The notes: generated from the letters alone by a model not told the origin. A stretch of DNA of 64,000 nt from Moraxella lacunata (GCF_900453205.1 NZ_UGQU01000001.1:930001-994000), one strand, 5' to 3'; positions 7,879-18,512 are shown, numbered from the stretch's first letter. Translations and numbers: made by a program.

Positions 7879-8985
7879 ATGAAAGCATTCAACAAACTTG
7901 CCCTAGCCTGTATCATCGGTGCAGCAACCCTGCTCACCGCTTGTGGTGGCGACAAATCTGCCGAACAAAAAACTGACAGCAGCCAAACCACCAGCAATAC
8001 CGCAAGCGACAAACTAGAAACCAAATTTGTAACCATCGGCACAGGCGGTGCGTCAGGCCCTTATAACATCATCGGTACCTCACTTGCCGAAGGCTATGCC
8101 AGTCAGTTTGGTGCCAATGCCAAAACCCAAACCACAGGGGCATCAGTTGAGAACCTAAACCTACTTGACCAGAAAAAACTAGAAATGGCATTTGTCATGA
8201 GCGACGCTCTGAACGAAGCGGTAAGCGGTACAGGCAATTTCAAAGCCCCACTGACCAGCGTTTCACAAATTGCCAGCCTATACCCCAACTATGTGCAAAT
8301 TGTCGCCTCGCAAGCCTCGGGCATTAAAAGCATTGAAGATTTGCGTGGCAAACGTATCGCAGTCGGAGCCCAAGGTTCAGGCGTAGAAGTCGCCACTCGT
8401 GCTTTGCTTGAAGGCTTTGGTATCACTTATAACGATGTCAAAGTGGATTATTTAGGCTATGCCGAAGCGGCTGACGGTCTAAAATCAGGCAAGTTAGACG
8501 CGGCATTTTTGACCAGTGGTCTGCCTAACTCATCACTTATGGAGCTAGAACAAGGCTTTAAATTACAAATGGTTGCCGTCCCTGCTGACAAACTTGCCGA
8601 GATTGCCAAAACCAAAACTTACTTTGTGCCTATGAGTATCCCCAAAGGCACATACAGCAACACCGAAGACGTACCAACGGCAGCGATTTTGAACGCCCTT
8701 GTGGTGCGTAGCGATTTGAGCGAAAATGACGTTTATCTTTTAACCAAATCACTCTTTGAAAACTTGCCTGCCCTACAAAACGCCCACCAAGCCGCCAAAG
8801 ACATTGACATTGCCAAGGCTCAAACAGGCTTGGTTGCACCGTTACATGCAGGGGCAAAACGCTACTATGATGAAGTAGGTGCAACGGCAGCAACAAGCGA
8901 GCCTGCCTCTGGCGACACCGCCCAAGCCACAGAGGGCGAAGCGACTACCGAAACTACCGAAGCGACTACCGAAGAGAAGAAGTAA
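7879..8985 (+). CDS. TRAP transporter TAXI-family substrate-binding lipoprotein
   Basis: This 368-residue protein has a lipoprotein signal (LLTAC, Cys22) and the TAXI-family opening FVTIGTGGASGPYNIIGTSL, followed by regions typical of the family (SVENLNLLDQKKLEMAFV, LRGKRIAVGAQGSGVEVATR). It captures the substrate in the periplasm for the fused TRAP permease encoded two genes later. The C-terminus carries a Thr/Glu/Ala-rich tail of about 30 residues ending TTEEKK, beyond the normal fold. TAXI systems often take up glutamate or 2-oxoglutarate-like compounds, but the ligand is not evident here. The gene is intact although its permease partner is broken. Confidence 0.93.
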   Translation: MKAFNKLALACIIGAATLLTACGGDKSAEQKTDSSQTTSNTASDKLETKFVTIGTGGASGPYNIIGTSLAEGYASQFGANAKTQTTGASVENLNLLDQKKLEMAFVMSDALNEAVSGTGNFKAPLTSVSQIASLYPNYVQIVASQASGIKSIEDLRGKRIAVGAQGSGVEVATRALLEGFGITYNDVKVDYLGYAEAADGLKSGKLDAAFLTSGLPNSSLMELEQGFKLQMVAVPADKLAEIAKTKTYFVPMSIPKGTYSNTEDVPTAAILNALVVRSDLSENDVYLLTKSLFENLPALQNAHQAAKDIDIAKAQTGLVAPLHAGAKRYYDEVGATAATSEPASGDTAQATEGEATTETTEATTEEKK

Positions 8986-9027
8986 GTCATCGTCATCAAG
9001 CACCCAAAAACCATAGTCATCATCAGC

Positions 9028-9489
9028 ATGGCTATGGTTGTCCTTTGTCTAATGGGGGTATTTATCCCTGCCAAACATACGGTTATCATAACTACCGATA
9101 CCCATCATCATGCGCTTGCCCGTTGTCGTCTGCCTGATGGCTTTATTTTAAAATGGCGACATTCGGTAGAAAAGCAGTATTGGCAAGAAGTGTATGAGTT
9201 AGATAAAGACGTGCTGATTTTGACTAAGACTTATACCCAGACGTTTGGAGCGGGCGTGCCTAGTACAGGCAAGACCATCAGCGCTCCCGAAGGCTATGTG
9301 GGACAACTTATCAATCAGTCCACACCTCAAATCAACTGGATAGTCTCAACCAACATGCAAGGCGAGATTTTGAGCGATGCTCACACATTATCGCTTTATA
9401 AAATCGTCCCCGAATATAGCCAAATCCACATCAGTCCAAAACGGCTGAGTTTTTGGCAGTTTTATCACACCCCTTCATGTTTAAAATAA
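9028..9489 (+). CDS. DUF1850-family protein of the TRAP-TAXI operon
   Basis: The 153-residue protein starts with a hydrophobic segment (MAMVVLCLMGVFI) and continues with a soluble part including LPDGFILKWRHSVEKQYWQEVYEL, the pattern of DUF1850 proteins. These are small, probably membrane-anchored proteins of unknown role encoded almost exclusively between TAXI binding proteins and their fused permeases. It sits 42 nt after the binding-protein gene and 13 nt before the permease. The first ATG after the previous stop is at 9028. Family and context agree, but the biochemical function is unknown. Confidence 0.75.
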   Translation: MAMVVLCLMGVFIPAKHTVIITTDTHHHALARCRLPDGFILKWRHSVEKQYWQEVYELDKDVLILTKTYTQTFGAGVPSTGKTISAPEGYVGQLINQSTPQINWIVSTNMQGEILSDAHTLSLYKIVPEYSQIHISPKRLSFWQFYHTPSCLK

Positions 9490-9502
9490 CAAAGAGAATA
9501 AC

Positions 9503-11644
9503 ATGACAAATACAACCATTCCTGACGATACAGGCGTATCGGACAGCAAAGCCCAAGAGATTTTGGAAAAATTTGACCGAGAGTCAGTAACTCGCAGTCC
9601 CAAAGACAGCTGGGTGCGTTATGTAATTGCCGGCATTGCCATTTTGTACTCGGTGTTTCATTTATACATTACCTTTAACCCCTTGCCTGAGATTGTGCAA
9701 CGCTCTATCCATGTGGCGGTGGGGGCAGCTCTTATTTTTTTAATTTATCCCCCTGCCAAAAAATCAAGCCGTCAAAAGGTCGTTTGGTATGATTGGATTT
9801 GGGCAACCCTTGCTTTGTCTAGTGCTGGCTATCTGATATGGCAATACCAAGACATCGTTACCGTACGGGGTGGTATCCCCAACCAAATGGACATCGTTTT
9901 TGCCATCATCACGGTGGTGGTGGTTATGGAAATGGCAAGGCGGATTACAGGGTGGATTTTACCAATTTTTGCCTTAGTTTTTTTGGTATTGTTAATTGAG
10001 TATACTTTTCTAGAAAGCCGTTCGTGGTGAGCTTGTCGAACCATAACGGTTTTCCTAGACTTCGACAAGCTCAGTCCGAACGGAAAACCTTAAAATCTAT
10101 CTTTATTTAACAATACCGTTTTTTTGGCGTATCCATTTATCAGCCACATGGATTTTATGCCCGACCGTCTTTTGACACGCCCTTATGATTTTGGCGATAT
10201 TTTTGGGCAATTATACCTAAAAACCGAAGGGCTATACTCGACCGCCATCGGTGCGTCTGTTACCTTTATTTTCTTGTTTATCTTATTTGGCTCGTTTTTG
10301 GCTCGCTCTGGTATGGGGCAATTGTTCAACGATTTGGCGTTGGCGTTGGCAGGTCATAAACAAGGCGGCCCTGCCAAGGTAGCGGTGATTTCTAGTGGCT
10401 TTATGGGTTCTATTAATGGAGCTGCTGTTGCTAACGTGGTTGGCACAGGGGCGTTTACCATTCCGCTTATGAAGCGTGTGGGGTACAGCAAAGAGTTCTC
10501 AGGAGCGGTGGAAGCCAGTGCGTCTGTCGGTGGACAAATCCTACCACCCATTATGGGAGCGGCCGCCTTTATCATGGCAGAAACCACAGGGGTCAAATAC
10601 AGCACCATCGCCCTATCGGCGGTACTGCCTGCCTTGCTGTACTACTTGGGCGTGATTGCACAGGTGCATTTTAGAGCAGGTAAGCTTAACTTGCGTGGCA
10701 TCCCCAAGGCGGATTTGCCCCGTGCCAAAGAAGTTCTAAAAGCTCGTGGACATATGCTGTTGCCCATCGTGTTTTTGGTGGTGCTACTTGCCAAAAACGT
10801 GCCGATTGGCTATGCTGCTGCCTATACCATTGGGGCAACCATCGTGATTAGCTGGCTACGCCCCGAGACTCGCATGGGCTTTAAGGATATTTTGGGAGCG
10901 TTTGAAGACGGTGCCAAACAGTCGCTGTCGGTCATGGCAGCGTGTGCGGTCGTGGGCGTGGTCATCGGTGTGGTGAACCTAACGAGCTTTGGCACGGTCA
11001 TGACATCATCCATCGTAACGCTTGGGGCAGGCTCGCTGTTCTTGACATTACTTCTTACCATGCTTGCATCTATGGTGCTTGGCATGGGCTTGCCGTCCAT
11101 TCCTGCTTATATCATCACCGCAACCATGGCAGCCCCTGCTTTGGCAACGTTTGATGTGCCGATTTTGGTGGCTCATATGTTTGTGTTTTATTTTGGGATT
11201 TTTGCCAACATCACACCACCTGTGGCATTGGCTGCCTTTGCAGGAGCGGGTATTTCTGGGGGTGACCCCATGAAAACAGGCTGGCAGTCACTCAAACTGG
11301 CATTGGCTGGCTTTATCGTGCCATTTATGTTTGTCTATAACCCCAACATGATGATGATTGACGTTACCGACATGGCAGTTACCGCCAAAGAGTTTGCCAT
11401 GCCAGCATGGCACGTTATTGCTACTGTTGCCACCACATCCATCATTGGCGTGCTTGCTCTATCAGCGTCCGTCGAAGGCTACTTTAAAACCACGCTACCG
11501 ATATGGGCAAGAGTTGTTACTGCCGTTGGGGCATTTTGCCTTATCGTGCCTGAGACCATGACGGACATTATTGGTCTTGGGGTGGTCATTGCCATGCTAC
11601 TATTGAATGTTAAAATGGCAAAAAAACAAACTGCGCTGTCTTAA
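9503..11644 (+). pseudogene. TRAP transporter fused DctQ-DctM permease, disrupted by a MITE
   Basis: Two open stretches form one gene: 9503-10030 (small-subunit-like part, four membrane segments, then the start of the large subunit) and about 10118-11644 (large-subunit part with GSINGAAVANVVGTGAFTIP and VEASASVGGQILPPIMGAAA, the DctM core). The MITE at 9985-10117, with duplication GTTTTTTT on both sides, inserts 141 bp. That is a multiple of three, but the element contains an in-frame stop at 10028-10030. Excising it restores a continuous frame (ALVFLAYPFISHMDF). A TTG at 10124 could in principle restart the second part. The transporter is probably non-functional unless the MITE excises or the two parts assemble. 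Confidence 0.93.
9985..10117 (+). mobile_element. 133-bp MITE, copy 2 (inside the TRAP permease)
   Basis: This copy appears identical by eye to the one at 7087-7219 and has the same orientation. The flanking 8-bp duplication is GTTTTTTT (9977-9984 and 10118-10125). Its presence splits the TAXI-type permease gene. Confidence 0.96.
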
Positions 11645-11649
11645 TCCAT

Positions 11650-11674
11650 ACATCGCCTTTGGGCGGTGTTTTTT
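11650..11674 (+). terminator. Rho-independent terminator of the TRAP-TAXI operon
   Basis: The stem ACATCGCC / GGCGGTGT with one mismatch and a 4-nt loop is followed by a T-run. It starts 5 nt after the permease stop. Confidence 0.75.
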
Positions 11675-11792
11675 CAAACCAAAAAATACGCAAAAACACC
11701 CATAAACAAATCCTAGCATGACCCCCAAAATCATGTTAAAATAAAGCGATTTTTATTCATAGTTTTTATTCTCAACAACTTGGAAAAGCATT

Positions 11793-14132
11793 ATGGCTCA
11801 TCAAGATGTTCCTGCACAGGACAAAACCGACGACACCGCTTTTTTATCCGAAGCGGACGCCCAGCGTTTACAATTTGAACAAAACGCCCTACATTACCAC
11901 GAACACCCTCGCCCTGGTAAAATCTCTGTCACCCCCACCAAACAAATCGCCAACCAACGCGACCTAGCCCTTGCCTACTCTCCTGGTGTGGCGGTGCCTT
12001 GTCTTGAAATCGAAAAAGACCCCAAACTTGCCGCCAAATACACCGCCCGCTCCAACCTTGTTGGCGTGATTACCAACGGTACGGCGGTGCTTGGGCTTGG
12101 TAACATCGGTGCGTTAGCATCCAAGCCTGTGATGGAAGGTAAAGGCGTACTGTTTAAGAAGTTCGCTGGTATTGATGTGTTTGACATTGAGATTAATGAG
12201 ACCGACCCCGACAAATTCATCGAGACAGTGGCAAGCCTAGAGCCGACCTTTGGTGGCATTAACCTAGAAGACATCAAAGCACCTGAGTGCTTTAAAATCG
12301 AACGTGAGTTGCGTGAACGCATGAACATTCCTGTGTTCCATGACGACCAACACGGCACCGCCATTATCTCAGCCGCCGCTCTGCTAAACGCCTTGCAACT
12401 TAACGGCAAAAACATCGGCGAGATTACGCTTGTCTGCTCAGGGGCAGGGGCTGCCGCCATCTCTTGTCTTGACCTAGCGGTGGCATTGGGCGTGCGTAAA
12501 GAAAATATCTATGTGCTTGACTCAAAAGGCGTTATCACGACAAGCCGTGAAAACCTAGACGAATCCAAAGCCCGCTTTGCTCGTGATACCGACAAGACCA
12601 CCCTTGCCGAAGTCATGAATGGGGCGGACGTATTCTTAGGTCTATCAGGGCCAGGTGTGGTTACACAAGACATGGTGCGTAGCATGGCAAAAGACCCGAT
12701 TATCTTTGCTCTTGCCAACCCAACCCCTGAGATTATGCCCGAGCTTGCCCATGCGGTGCGTTCAGATGTGATTATGGCAACGGGTCGCTCAGACTACCCC
12801 AACCAAGTCAACAACGCCCTATGCTTCCCTTATATTTTCCGTGGGGCATTGGACGTTGGGGCAACAGTTGTCAATGAAGAGATGAAACTTGCCTGCGTAC
12901 ACGCCATCGCAGCGATGGCTCACACCGAAGCCACGCCATCAGTAGATAGTCAAAAGGACGAAACTGGCAAGAGCTTTGGGCGTGAGTACCTTATCCCCGG
13001 TCCTTTGGAGCCAAACCTAATCCTAGAAATCGCCCCTGCTGTTGCCAAGGCTGCGATGGACACAGGCGTGGCAACCTTGCCGATTACCGATTTTGATGCT
13101 TATCGCCAAAAACTGTCCGAGTTCGTCTATAACACCGCCCTTGCCATGAAGCCCATCTTCAACAAGGCAAAAGCCAACCCCAAACGCATTGTCTATGCCG
13201 AAGGTGAAGACATCAACGTGTTGCGTGCGGTGCAAGTGGTGGTGGACGAGAAAATCGCCCAGCCTATCCTTATCGGTCGCCCCGAGATTATCAACCAAGA
13301 AATCGACAATCTCGGTCTGCGTTTGGTCGATGGTCAAAACATCACCATCATCAATCCCAACAACAACCCCCACTACGACAGATATGCCGAACATCACTAC
13401 ACGACCAATCAGCGTAATGGCGTCAGCTTAGAGCTGGCTCGCCGTGATGTTCGCCGTAAAACCACACTCATCGGCTCACTCATGGTCGAACTTGGCGACG
13501 CGGACGGCTTGATTTGTGGTACGTTTGGTTTTTATCACTTGCATTTAAAATACCTAAATCAAGTCATCGGCAAAAAAGATGGCGTATCCAACTTCTACGC
13601 CATGAGTGCTGTACTCATGCAAAACCGCAACCTGTTCATCGCTGATACCTACATCAACGAAGACCCAACCGCCGAAGAGCTTGCCGAGATGACCATTTTG
13701 GCAGCGGCAGCAGTACGTCGTTTTGGCATCACACCAAAAGTCGCCCTACTGTCACATTCTAACTTTGGGGCATCTGACCGTGCTTCCGCTCTCAAAATGC
13801 GTCAAGTGCATGACATCTTGACCGAGATGAACGTGGACTTTGAGTTTGATGGCGAAATGCATGGCGACATCGCCCTAGATGAGCGTATGCGTCAGCACAG
13901 CTATCCATTTAGCACGCTAACAGGTTCGGCAAACCTACTTATCATGCCAACACTTGACAGTGCCAACATCGCCTTTAACCTGCTAAAAACCGCCACAGGC
14001 TCGGCTGCCCTAGGGCCTATCCTGCTCGGTGCGGACAAGCCGGTGCATATCTTGACACCTTCTGCGACCGCTCGCCGTATCGTCAACATGACCGCCCTAT
14101 CGGTATCAGACGCTCAGGACATGGCAAAATAA
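11793..14132 (+). CDS. maeB: NADP-dependent malic enzyme with C-terminal phosphotransacetylase-like domain (MaeB type)
   Basis: The 779-residue length and two-part structure are typical of MaeB. Residues about 30-430 form the malic enzyme domain ([28 protein letters not shown] with the metal-binding acidic residues, and [17 protein letters not shown] as the nucleotide-binding loop). Residues about 450-770 form a phosphotransacetylase-like domain ([24 protein letters not shown]), which is regulatory rather than catalytic in studied members. The enzyme converts malate to pyruvate and CO2 with NADPH formation. In this window it complements the C4/tricarboxylate uptake systems upstream. It is monocistronic with its own terminator. 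Confidence 0.96.
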   Translation: MAHQDVPAQDKTDDTAFLSEADAQRLQFEQNALHYHEHPRPGKISVTPTKQIANQRDLALAYSPGVAVPCLEIEKDPKLAAKYTARSNLVGVITNGTAVLGLGNIGALASKPVMEGKGVLFKKFAGIDVFDIEINETDPDKFIETVASLEPTFGGINLEDIKAPECFKIERELRERMNIPVFHDDQHGTAIISAAALLNALQLNGKNIGEITLVCSGAGAAAISCLDLAVALGVRKENIYVLDSKGVITTSRENLDESKARFARDTDKTTLAEVMNGADVFLGLSGPGVVTQDMVRSMAKDPIIFALANPTPEIMPELAHAVRSDVIMATGRSDYPNQVNNALCFPYIFRGALDVGATVVNEEMKLACVHAIAAMAHTEATPSVDSQKDETGKSFGREYLIPGPLEPNLILEIAPAVAKAAMDTGVATLPITDFDAYRQKLSEFVYNTALAMKPIFNKAKANPKRIVYAEGEDINVLRAVQVVVDEKIAQPILIGRPEIINQEIDNLGLRLVDGQNITIINPNNNPHYDRYAEHHYTTNQRNGVSLELARRDVRRKTTLIGSLMVELGDADGLICGTFGFYHLHLKYLNQVIGKKDGVSNFYAMSAVLMQNRNLFIADTYINEDPTAEELAEMTILAAAAVRRFGITPKVALLSHSNFGASDRASALKMRQVHDILTEMNVDFEFDGEMHGDIALDERMRQHSYPFSTLTGSANLLIMPTLDSANIAFNLLKTATGSAALGPILLGADKPVHILTPSATARRIVNMTALSVSDAQDMAK

Positions 14133-14146
14133 GCCCACCAAACCCC

Positions 14147-14175
14147 AAAAAAGCACTCATTAGGGTGCTTTTTTT
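14147..14175 (+). terminator. Rho-independent terminator after maeB
   Basis: The arms AAAAAAGCAC and GTGCTTTTTTT form a strong hairpin with a U-tract 14 nt after the maeB stop. Confidence 0.85.
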
Positions 14176-14225
14176 ATTGGTGAATTTACGCTACAATGAC
14201 CCAAATTTATCGGAAAAAATTTACC

Positions 14226-15368
14226 ATGCAAGTATATTTGGTCGGTGGGGCGGTGCGTGATACGCTCTTGGGTCGTCCTATCAAAGACAAAGATTTTATG
14301 GTGGTCGGAGCAAGCCCTGCCGACCTGCTCGCCCAAGGCTTTACCCAAGTGGGGGCGGATTTTCCTGTGTTTTTGCACCCGCACACCCATAATGAGTACG
14401 CCCTTGCCCGCACCGAACGCAAAAATGGCAAAGGCTATCAAGGCTTTGCTGTACAGACGGACGGGGTTAGCTTACAAGACGACTTGGCACGCCGAGACCT
14501 GACGATAAACGCCCTTGCCATAGAAGTCATCGGACTGTTTGACGACACACCACGCACGGGGCAAGTGGTGGATTTTTATGGCGGACAAAATGACTTAAAA
14601 AACAAGCTCTTACGCCATGTATCGCCTGCATTTAGCGAAGACCCGCTTCGTGTGTTGCGAGTGGCTCGCTTTTATGCACGCTTTTATGAGCTGGGCTTTA
14701 CGGTCGCCCCTGACACCGCTTATCTTATGCAAAGCATCGCCAGTCGGGGGGAGCTTTTGCACCTTAGCCGTGAGCGGATTTGGACAGAATGTGTGAAGGC
14801 TTTTGATGAGACGTGTGCGTTTGCGTTTTTTGAGTTGTTGTTTGACTTGGGTATTTTAAAAGAGATTCTACCCGAGTTAAACACCATTTGGCAAAATAAC
14901 ACCATTCGCCAAACCACTTTTGACAAACTAAAAACCGCCCACGATAAGCCATTGCATATCAAATTTGCCATATTAACCTATGGATTTTTGGATAATAAAG
15001 CGGATTTATCAAAACTGTGCGAGCGGTTATTAACGCCCAAAGCCATCACACAATTTGCCCAATTATTCATCACGCATTTTAATGACTTAACTCATTATCA
15101 AGACATTTCTGCCGATAAATTATTAATGTTAATAGAAAATACCAAAGCTCAAAAAGACAAAACGATATTATTTGATTTGATTGATGCGGTAGAAATAGTA
15201 AATAATAAAACAATCAATCGTGAATTTTTTCATCACGCCATTAGCCTTTATCAATCGGTAACGATTAACAATATTGATAAATCATTAAAAGGCAAACAAA
15301 TTGGCGATGAGCTGACACGGTTACGTTTATTAAAATTAAGCGAATTTTTAAAAAAGGAACTTCCATGA
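14226..15368 (+). CDS. cca: CCA-adding tRNA nucleotidyltransferase
   Basis: The 380-residue protein begins MQVYLVGGAVRDTLLGRP, the conserved nucleotidyltransferase G-box of class II CCA-adding enzymes. It is followed by KDKDFMVVG with the two catalytic carboxylates, and by RDLTINALAIE and the ERIWTE region of the RNA-binding and nucleotide-selection modules. It adds or repairs the 3' CCA of tRNAs. I chose the ATG at 14226 because the family always begins this way; an upstream in-frame ATG at 14196 would add ten unlikely residues. No C-terminal HD phosphohydrolase domain is evident. The stop overlaps the next start (ATGA), so the SDR gene is translationally coupled. Confidence 0.94.
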   Translation: MQVYLVGGAVRDTLLGRPIKDKDFMVVGASPADLLAQGFTQVGADFPVFLHPHTHNEYALARTERKNGKGYQGFAVQTDGVSLQDDLARRDLTINALAIEVIGLFDDTPRTGQVVDFYGGQNDLKNKLLRHVSPAFSEDPLRVLRVARFYARFYELGFTVAPDTAYLMQSIASRGELLHLSRERIWTECVKAFDETCAFAFFELLFDLGILKEILPELNTIWQNNTIRQTTFDKLKTAHDKPLHIKFAILTYGFLDNKADLSKLCERLLTPKAITQFAQLFITHFNDLTHYQDISADKLLMLIENTKAQKDKTILFDLIDAVEIVNNKTINREFFHHAISLYQSVTINNIDKSLKGKQIGDELTRLRLLKLSEFLKKELP

Positions 15369-16135
15369 AAAAAGTCGCCCTAATCACAGGCGGAGCAAAA
15401 CGCATTGGCAAGGCAATCGTCCAAGCCTTTCACAGTCATGGCTTTAACGTCATTATCCATTATCATCATAGCCAAACAGACGCTCAATATTTGGCAGATG
15501 AATTAAATGCCATTTGTGATAATAGTGCCAAAATCATCAAGGCGGATTTGAGTATTGTTAATGATAAAAATAAATTGACAGATTTTAAAAATCACGCCAT
15601 AGCTTTATTTGGGCGGATTGATGTTTTGGTGCATAATGCGTCAAGTTTTTATCCAAGTGATGTCAATGATGATTTTGATAAATGGCAAACGGACTGGGAC
15701 GATTTGTTTTTGACCAATGCCAAAGCTCCATTATTTTTAAGTCATGCTTTTAAAGATGAGCTTATCACAAATCATGGGGCAATCATTAGTCTGCTCGACA
15801 TTCACGCACGAGATAAACCCTTTATTGGTTATCCCATTTATAACATGGCAAAATCGGCACATCTGGGCATGGTGCAGTCCTTGGCATTGGAGCTTGCCCC
15901 GAGCGTGCGGGTCAATGGCGTCTCCCCCGGTGTGAACATTTTTCCAGAAGATAACAAAAATAATGAATTGAATGACACCACCAAAGACGAACTTGTGAGT
16001 TCCGTCCCCTTACAAAAAATCGGCACGCCTAATGATGTCGCCCAAGCGGTGCTATTTTTGGCGAATGCTCCTTATATCACAGGGCAGATTTTGGCGGTGG
16101 ACGGTGGACGAAGTTTGACGTTAAGAGGTGGATAA
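15365..16135 (+). CDS. Short-chain dehydrogenase resembling pteridine reductase (FolM/PTR1 type)
   Basis: This 256-residue SDR has the nucleotide-binding motif TGGAKRIGKAIV at residues 8-19, VHNASSF (the NAG-equivalent motif), the active-site YNMAK, and the end motif ITGQILAVDGGRSL. In place of the usual catalytic serine it has LDIHARDKP. An Asp at this point and the DIHA..P pattern are characteristic of pteridine reductases, which reduce dihydrobiopterin or dihydrofolate using NADPH. The gene overlaps cca by 4 nt. A role in folate or pterin salvage is a family-based inference. Confidence 0.82.
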   Translation: MKKVALITGGAKRIGKAIVQAFHSHGFNVIIHYHHSQTDAQYLADELNAICDNSAKIIKADLSIVNDKNKLTDFKNHAIALFGRIDVLVHNASSFYPSDVNDDFDKWQTDWDDLFLTNAKAPLFLSHAFKDELITNHGAIISLLDIHARDKPFIGYPIYNMAKSAHLGMVQSLALELAPSVRVNGVSPGVNIFPEDNKNNELNDTTKDELVSSVPLQKIGTPNDVAQAVLFLANAPYITGQILAVDGGRSLTLRGG

Positions 16136-16155
16136 AAATAAAAAACCTAAAACAG

Positions 16156-16183
16156 CAAAAACCCACCATCAGGCGGGTTTTTG
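16156..16183. terminator. Bidirectional terminator between the SDR and porin genes
   Basis: The hairpin AAAAACCCACC / GGCGGGTTTTT (one mismatch) has A residues on one side and T residues on the other, so it can terminate both converging genes. Confidence 0.82.
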
Positions 16184-16198
16184 CAAGTGTGATACAAA

Positions 16199-17242
16199 TT
16201 AGAATTTGTATTCAATACCTGCACCGACACCGTAAGCATTTGCTTTGTTGCCAGTAGCAGCATTGCTTAGGTTAACACCTTCAGAACGTTGGTATGCCCC
16301 ATATAGATGACCAGTAGTTGCTTGGTTAAAGGCATACTTGCCACCAACCACAGTACGGAAAATCTCTGCATCTTTGTTACCACCTGCATTATCAACAAAA
16401 TCTAGCTGACCATAGGCAGTCCATGGAGTTTGAACCAATTTGTGTTCAGCACTCAATGCAAAAGCATTTTCGTTGTCATTGGTATCCAAGTCACTATGCT
16501 GATATAATGCACCAACTGTAGTGGCAGGATTCAAGTCATAAGCACCGCTTACACGGGTAAACTTCAAATCACCAGCTTGAATGTAAGTAACACCTGCACG
16601 ATATGGAGCATTCTCTGGCTCATACTTTGCACCAACACCAAAAGCATCACGACCCAAAGAGTCATTTGCAGTTCTATTTACAGCAGAACTATCAGAACCT
16701 ACTAATACCGAACTTAGTTGCGTTTTATCTTCATCAAGTACATACATACCCATGAATTGTAAACCATTGCGTTCAGGTGAGAAGTAAGCAAATGCGTTAT
16801 TAGCACGCTCAGCATCAAACGCTGTCAAAACACCGTTACCACCAATCACACCACCTTGAGCAACAGTAACATAATCCACTTGACCATCGATAGCAGTAAG
16901 ACGACCAGCTACCAAAGTACCGTACTGCTTGTTGGCTAGACCTAGATAGGTGTCACGAGACTCAAAATTACGGTTGTTACCATTGTTATCATTAGCATCA
17001 ATTTCAATACGATATTCCAATTGATAAACAAGGTCAGTGTTCGCTGTTAGAGCTTCTGAACCTTTAAAACCGATACGTGATGCATTAGAGTTTAGTTGGG
17101 TACGCGAATCTTTAGAACGGCTATTATCATTGCCATCTTGCACATCAAGAGTTAAAAACGCTTTACCGTAAACTTGTGGGGCAGCTTGAGCAGCTGTGAT
17201 AGATAGAGCAGCAACGGCTGACGCTAAAAGTAGTTTTTTCAT
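16199..17242 (-). CDS. Outer-membrane general porin (M35-like)
   Basis: The mature protein is a Gram-negative beta-barrel porin. It has a signal peptide (MKKLLLASAVAALSITAAQA), a body beginning APQVYGKAFLTLDVQDG, alternating beta-strand patterns, and a terminal aromatic residue (GAGIEYKF) as needed for BAM-dependent assembly. At 347 residues it has the size of trimeric porins and resembles the Moraxella M35 type. I chose the ATG at 17242, preceded by GGAGAAACCC as ribosome binding site, over the longer upstream frame starting at 17311, which would put 23 non-signal residues before the signal peptide. Function: passive diffusion of small solutes. The exact porin subtype is inferred. Confidence 0.9.
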   Translation of the reverse strand: MKKLLLASAVAALSITAAQAAPQVYGKAFLTLDVQDGNDNSRSKDSRTQLNSNASRIGFKGSEALTANTDLVYQLEYRIEIDANDNNGNNRNFESRDTYLGLANKQYGTLVAGRLTAIDGQVDYVTVAQGGVIGGNGVLTAFDAERANNAFAYFSPERNGLQFMGMYVLDEDKTQLSSVLVGSDSSAVNRTANDSLGRDAFGVGAKYEPENAPYRAGVTYIQAGDLKFTRVSGAYDLNPATTVGALYQHSDLDTNDNENAFALSAEHKLVQTPWTAYGQLDFVDNAGGNKDAEIFRTVVGGKYAFNQATTGHLYGAYQRSEGVNLSNAATGNKANAYGVGAGIEYKF

Positions 17243-17843
17243 GGGTTTCTCCACTGACATTTTTAGTGATGGGGCTGCTGTACGCTTGCACCCAGTGTGA
17301 TAAACCATCAATCGCTTAACAGCTTATCACGGCTTTTTTAAGTTATTTCCAATATGGGTATTTCATCATAGTTTCGTGACATATTCATGACAATCTTTGC
17401 AATCTTTAATAAAACATCATTAAATCATACATCAAGTGTAACAAATAGAACAAAACAGGATAAATCCCATACCGTATGTATAGAATACCAATTTTGACAT
17501 ATTTTGCAACACCTTTTATCACAAAAATTCACATTTTTTTAGATAAATTTTAAAAATTATATATTTATCAATGATTTATAATGTTACTGATTTCCAAAAA
17601 ATTTGTAAACATTGAGAATATTTTTTAATTAGATAATACTCTTTGACATCGTACGCACTTAACTTAGGATGAATTTTATAAAATCCTATAAATGTCAATT
17701 GGTATTTTGTGATGTTTTTGCTTGAAAAATCATCAGTTTGTAAACACGTACTTTGAGAAATTTGATTTATTTTAGTTTATGCCAGACATCAAAATCATGC
17801 TAAAATACGCCATCATTTTAGCATAACCGATATTGGAATCATC
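17243..17843. promoter_or_regulatory. AT-rich 600-bp upstream region of the porin and miaE
   Basis: This divergent gap must hold the porin and miaE promoters. A short inverted repeat GTGATAA / TTATCAC (about 17297-17328) lies in the porin leader. TTGACA at 17643 with TAGGAT 16 bp downstream is a possible promoter toward miaE. No coding sequence or structured RNA was recognised. The long, strongly AT-rich upstream region of the porin suggests environmental regulation. Confidence 0.4.
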
Positions 17844-18512
17844 ATGACCGACATACTGCCCGAAGATGACTTGCACGTCATCGCTAGCCGTGCCAAAGCC
17901 AAAACTGACATCAGTCATATTCATGCATTTTTGGGGGCAAAAACCAGCGATAAATGGCTTGCTGTCGCCAAAGATAATCTCCCTCTACTCATGCAAGACC
18001 ACGCCAACTGCGAGAAAAAAGCAGCAGGGACGGCGATGAATTTGATTTTTCGTTATGAGTTTCACAGGGATTTGCAAGAAAAACTTGCCCAGCTGGTGCG
18101 TGAAGAGATGCTCCACTATGAGCAAGTGCTAGAACTCATGAAAGAGCGTGGCATCGCATGGTCGCACCTGCCTGCGGGGCGATATGCCAAGGGGTTATTA
18201 AAGCACAAACGCACGTGGGAGCCTGCGGGCATGATAGACGTGCTGATTATCGGGGCGTTCATTGAGGCTCGTTCGTGTGAGCGGTTTTCGGCACTGGCGG
18301 ACGTCATCGATGATGAAAAGTTATCAAAGTATTATAAATACTTACTCAAATCCGAAAGCCGTCATTATGAAGACTATCTTGCCCTTGCCCAGTCGGTATC
18401 TGATGAGCCGATAGATGAGCGAGTGGCGTTTTTTCGGGCGGTGGAAGCGGAGCTGATAGACAGCCCTGATGGGGAGTTACGCTTTCATAGTGGCGTGCCT
18501 GATTTTGTTTAA
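17844..18512 (+). CDS. miaE: tRNA-(ms2io6A)-hydroxylase MiaE
   Basis: This 222-residue protein matches the MiaE diiron hydroxylase. It has ferritin-like helices carrying the metal ligands in DHANCEKKAA, REEMLHYEQVLELM and IEARSCERF, and SESRHYEDYL near the end. It hydroxylates the 2-methylthio-isopentenyl group at A37 of tRNAs reading UNN codons, an oxygen-dependent step following MiaA and MiaB. It stands alone between the porin and trxB on the plus strand. Confidence 0.93.
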   Translation: MTDILPEDDLHVIASRAKAKTDISHIHAFLGAKTSDKWLAVAKDNLPLLMQDHANCEKKAAGTAMNLIFRYEFHRDLQEKLAQLVREEMLHYEQVLELMKERGIAWSHLPAGRYAKGLLKHKRTWEPAGMIDVLIIGAFIEARSCERFSALADVIDDEKLSKYYKYLLKSESRHYEDYLALAQSVSDEPIDERVAFFRAVEAELIDSPDGELRFHSGVPDFV

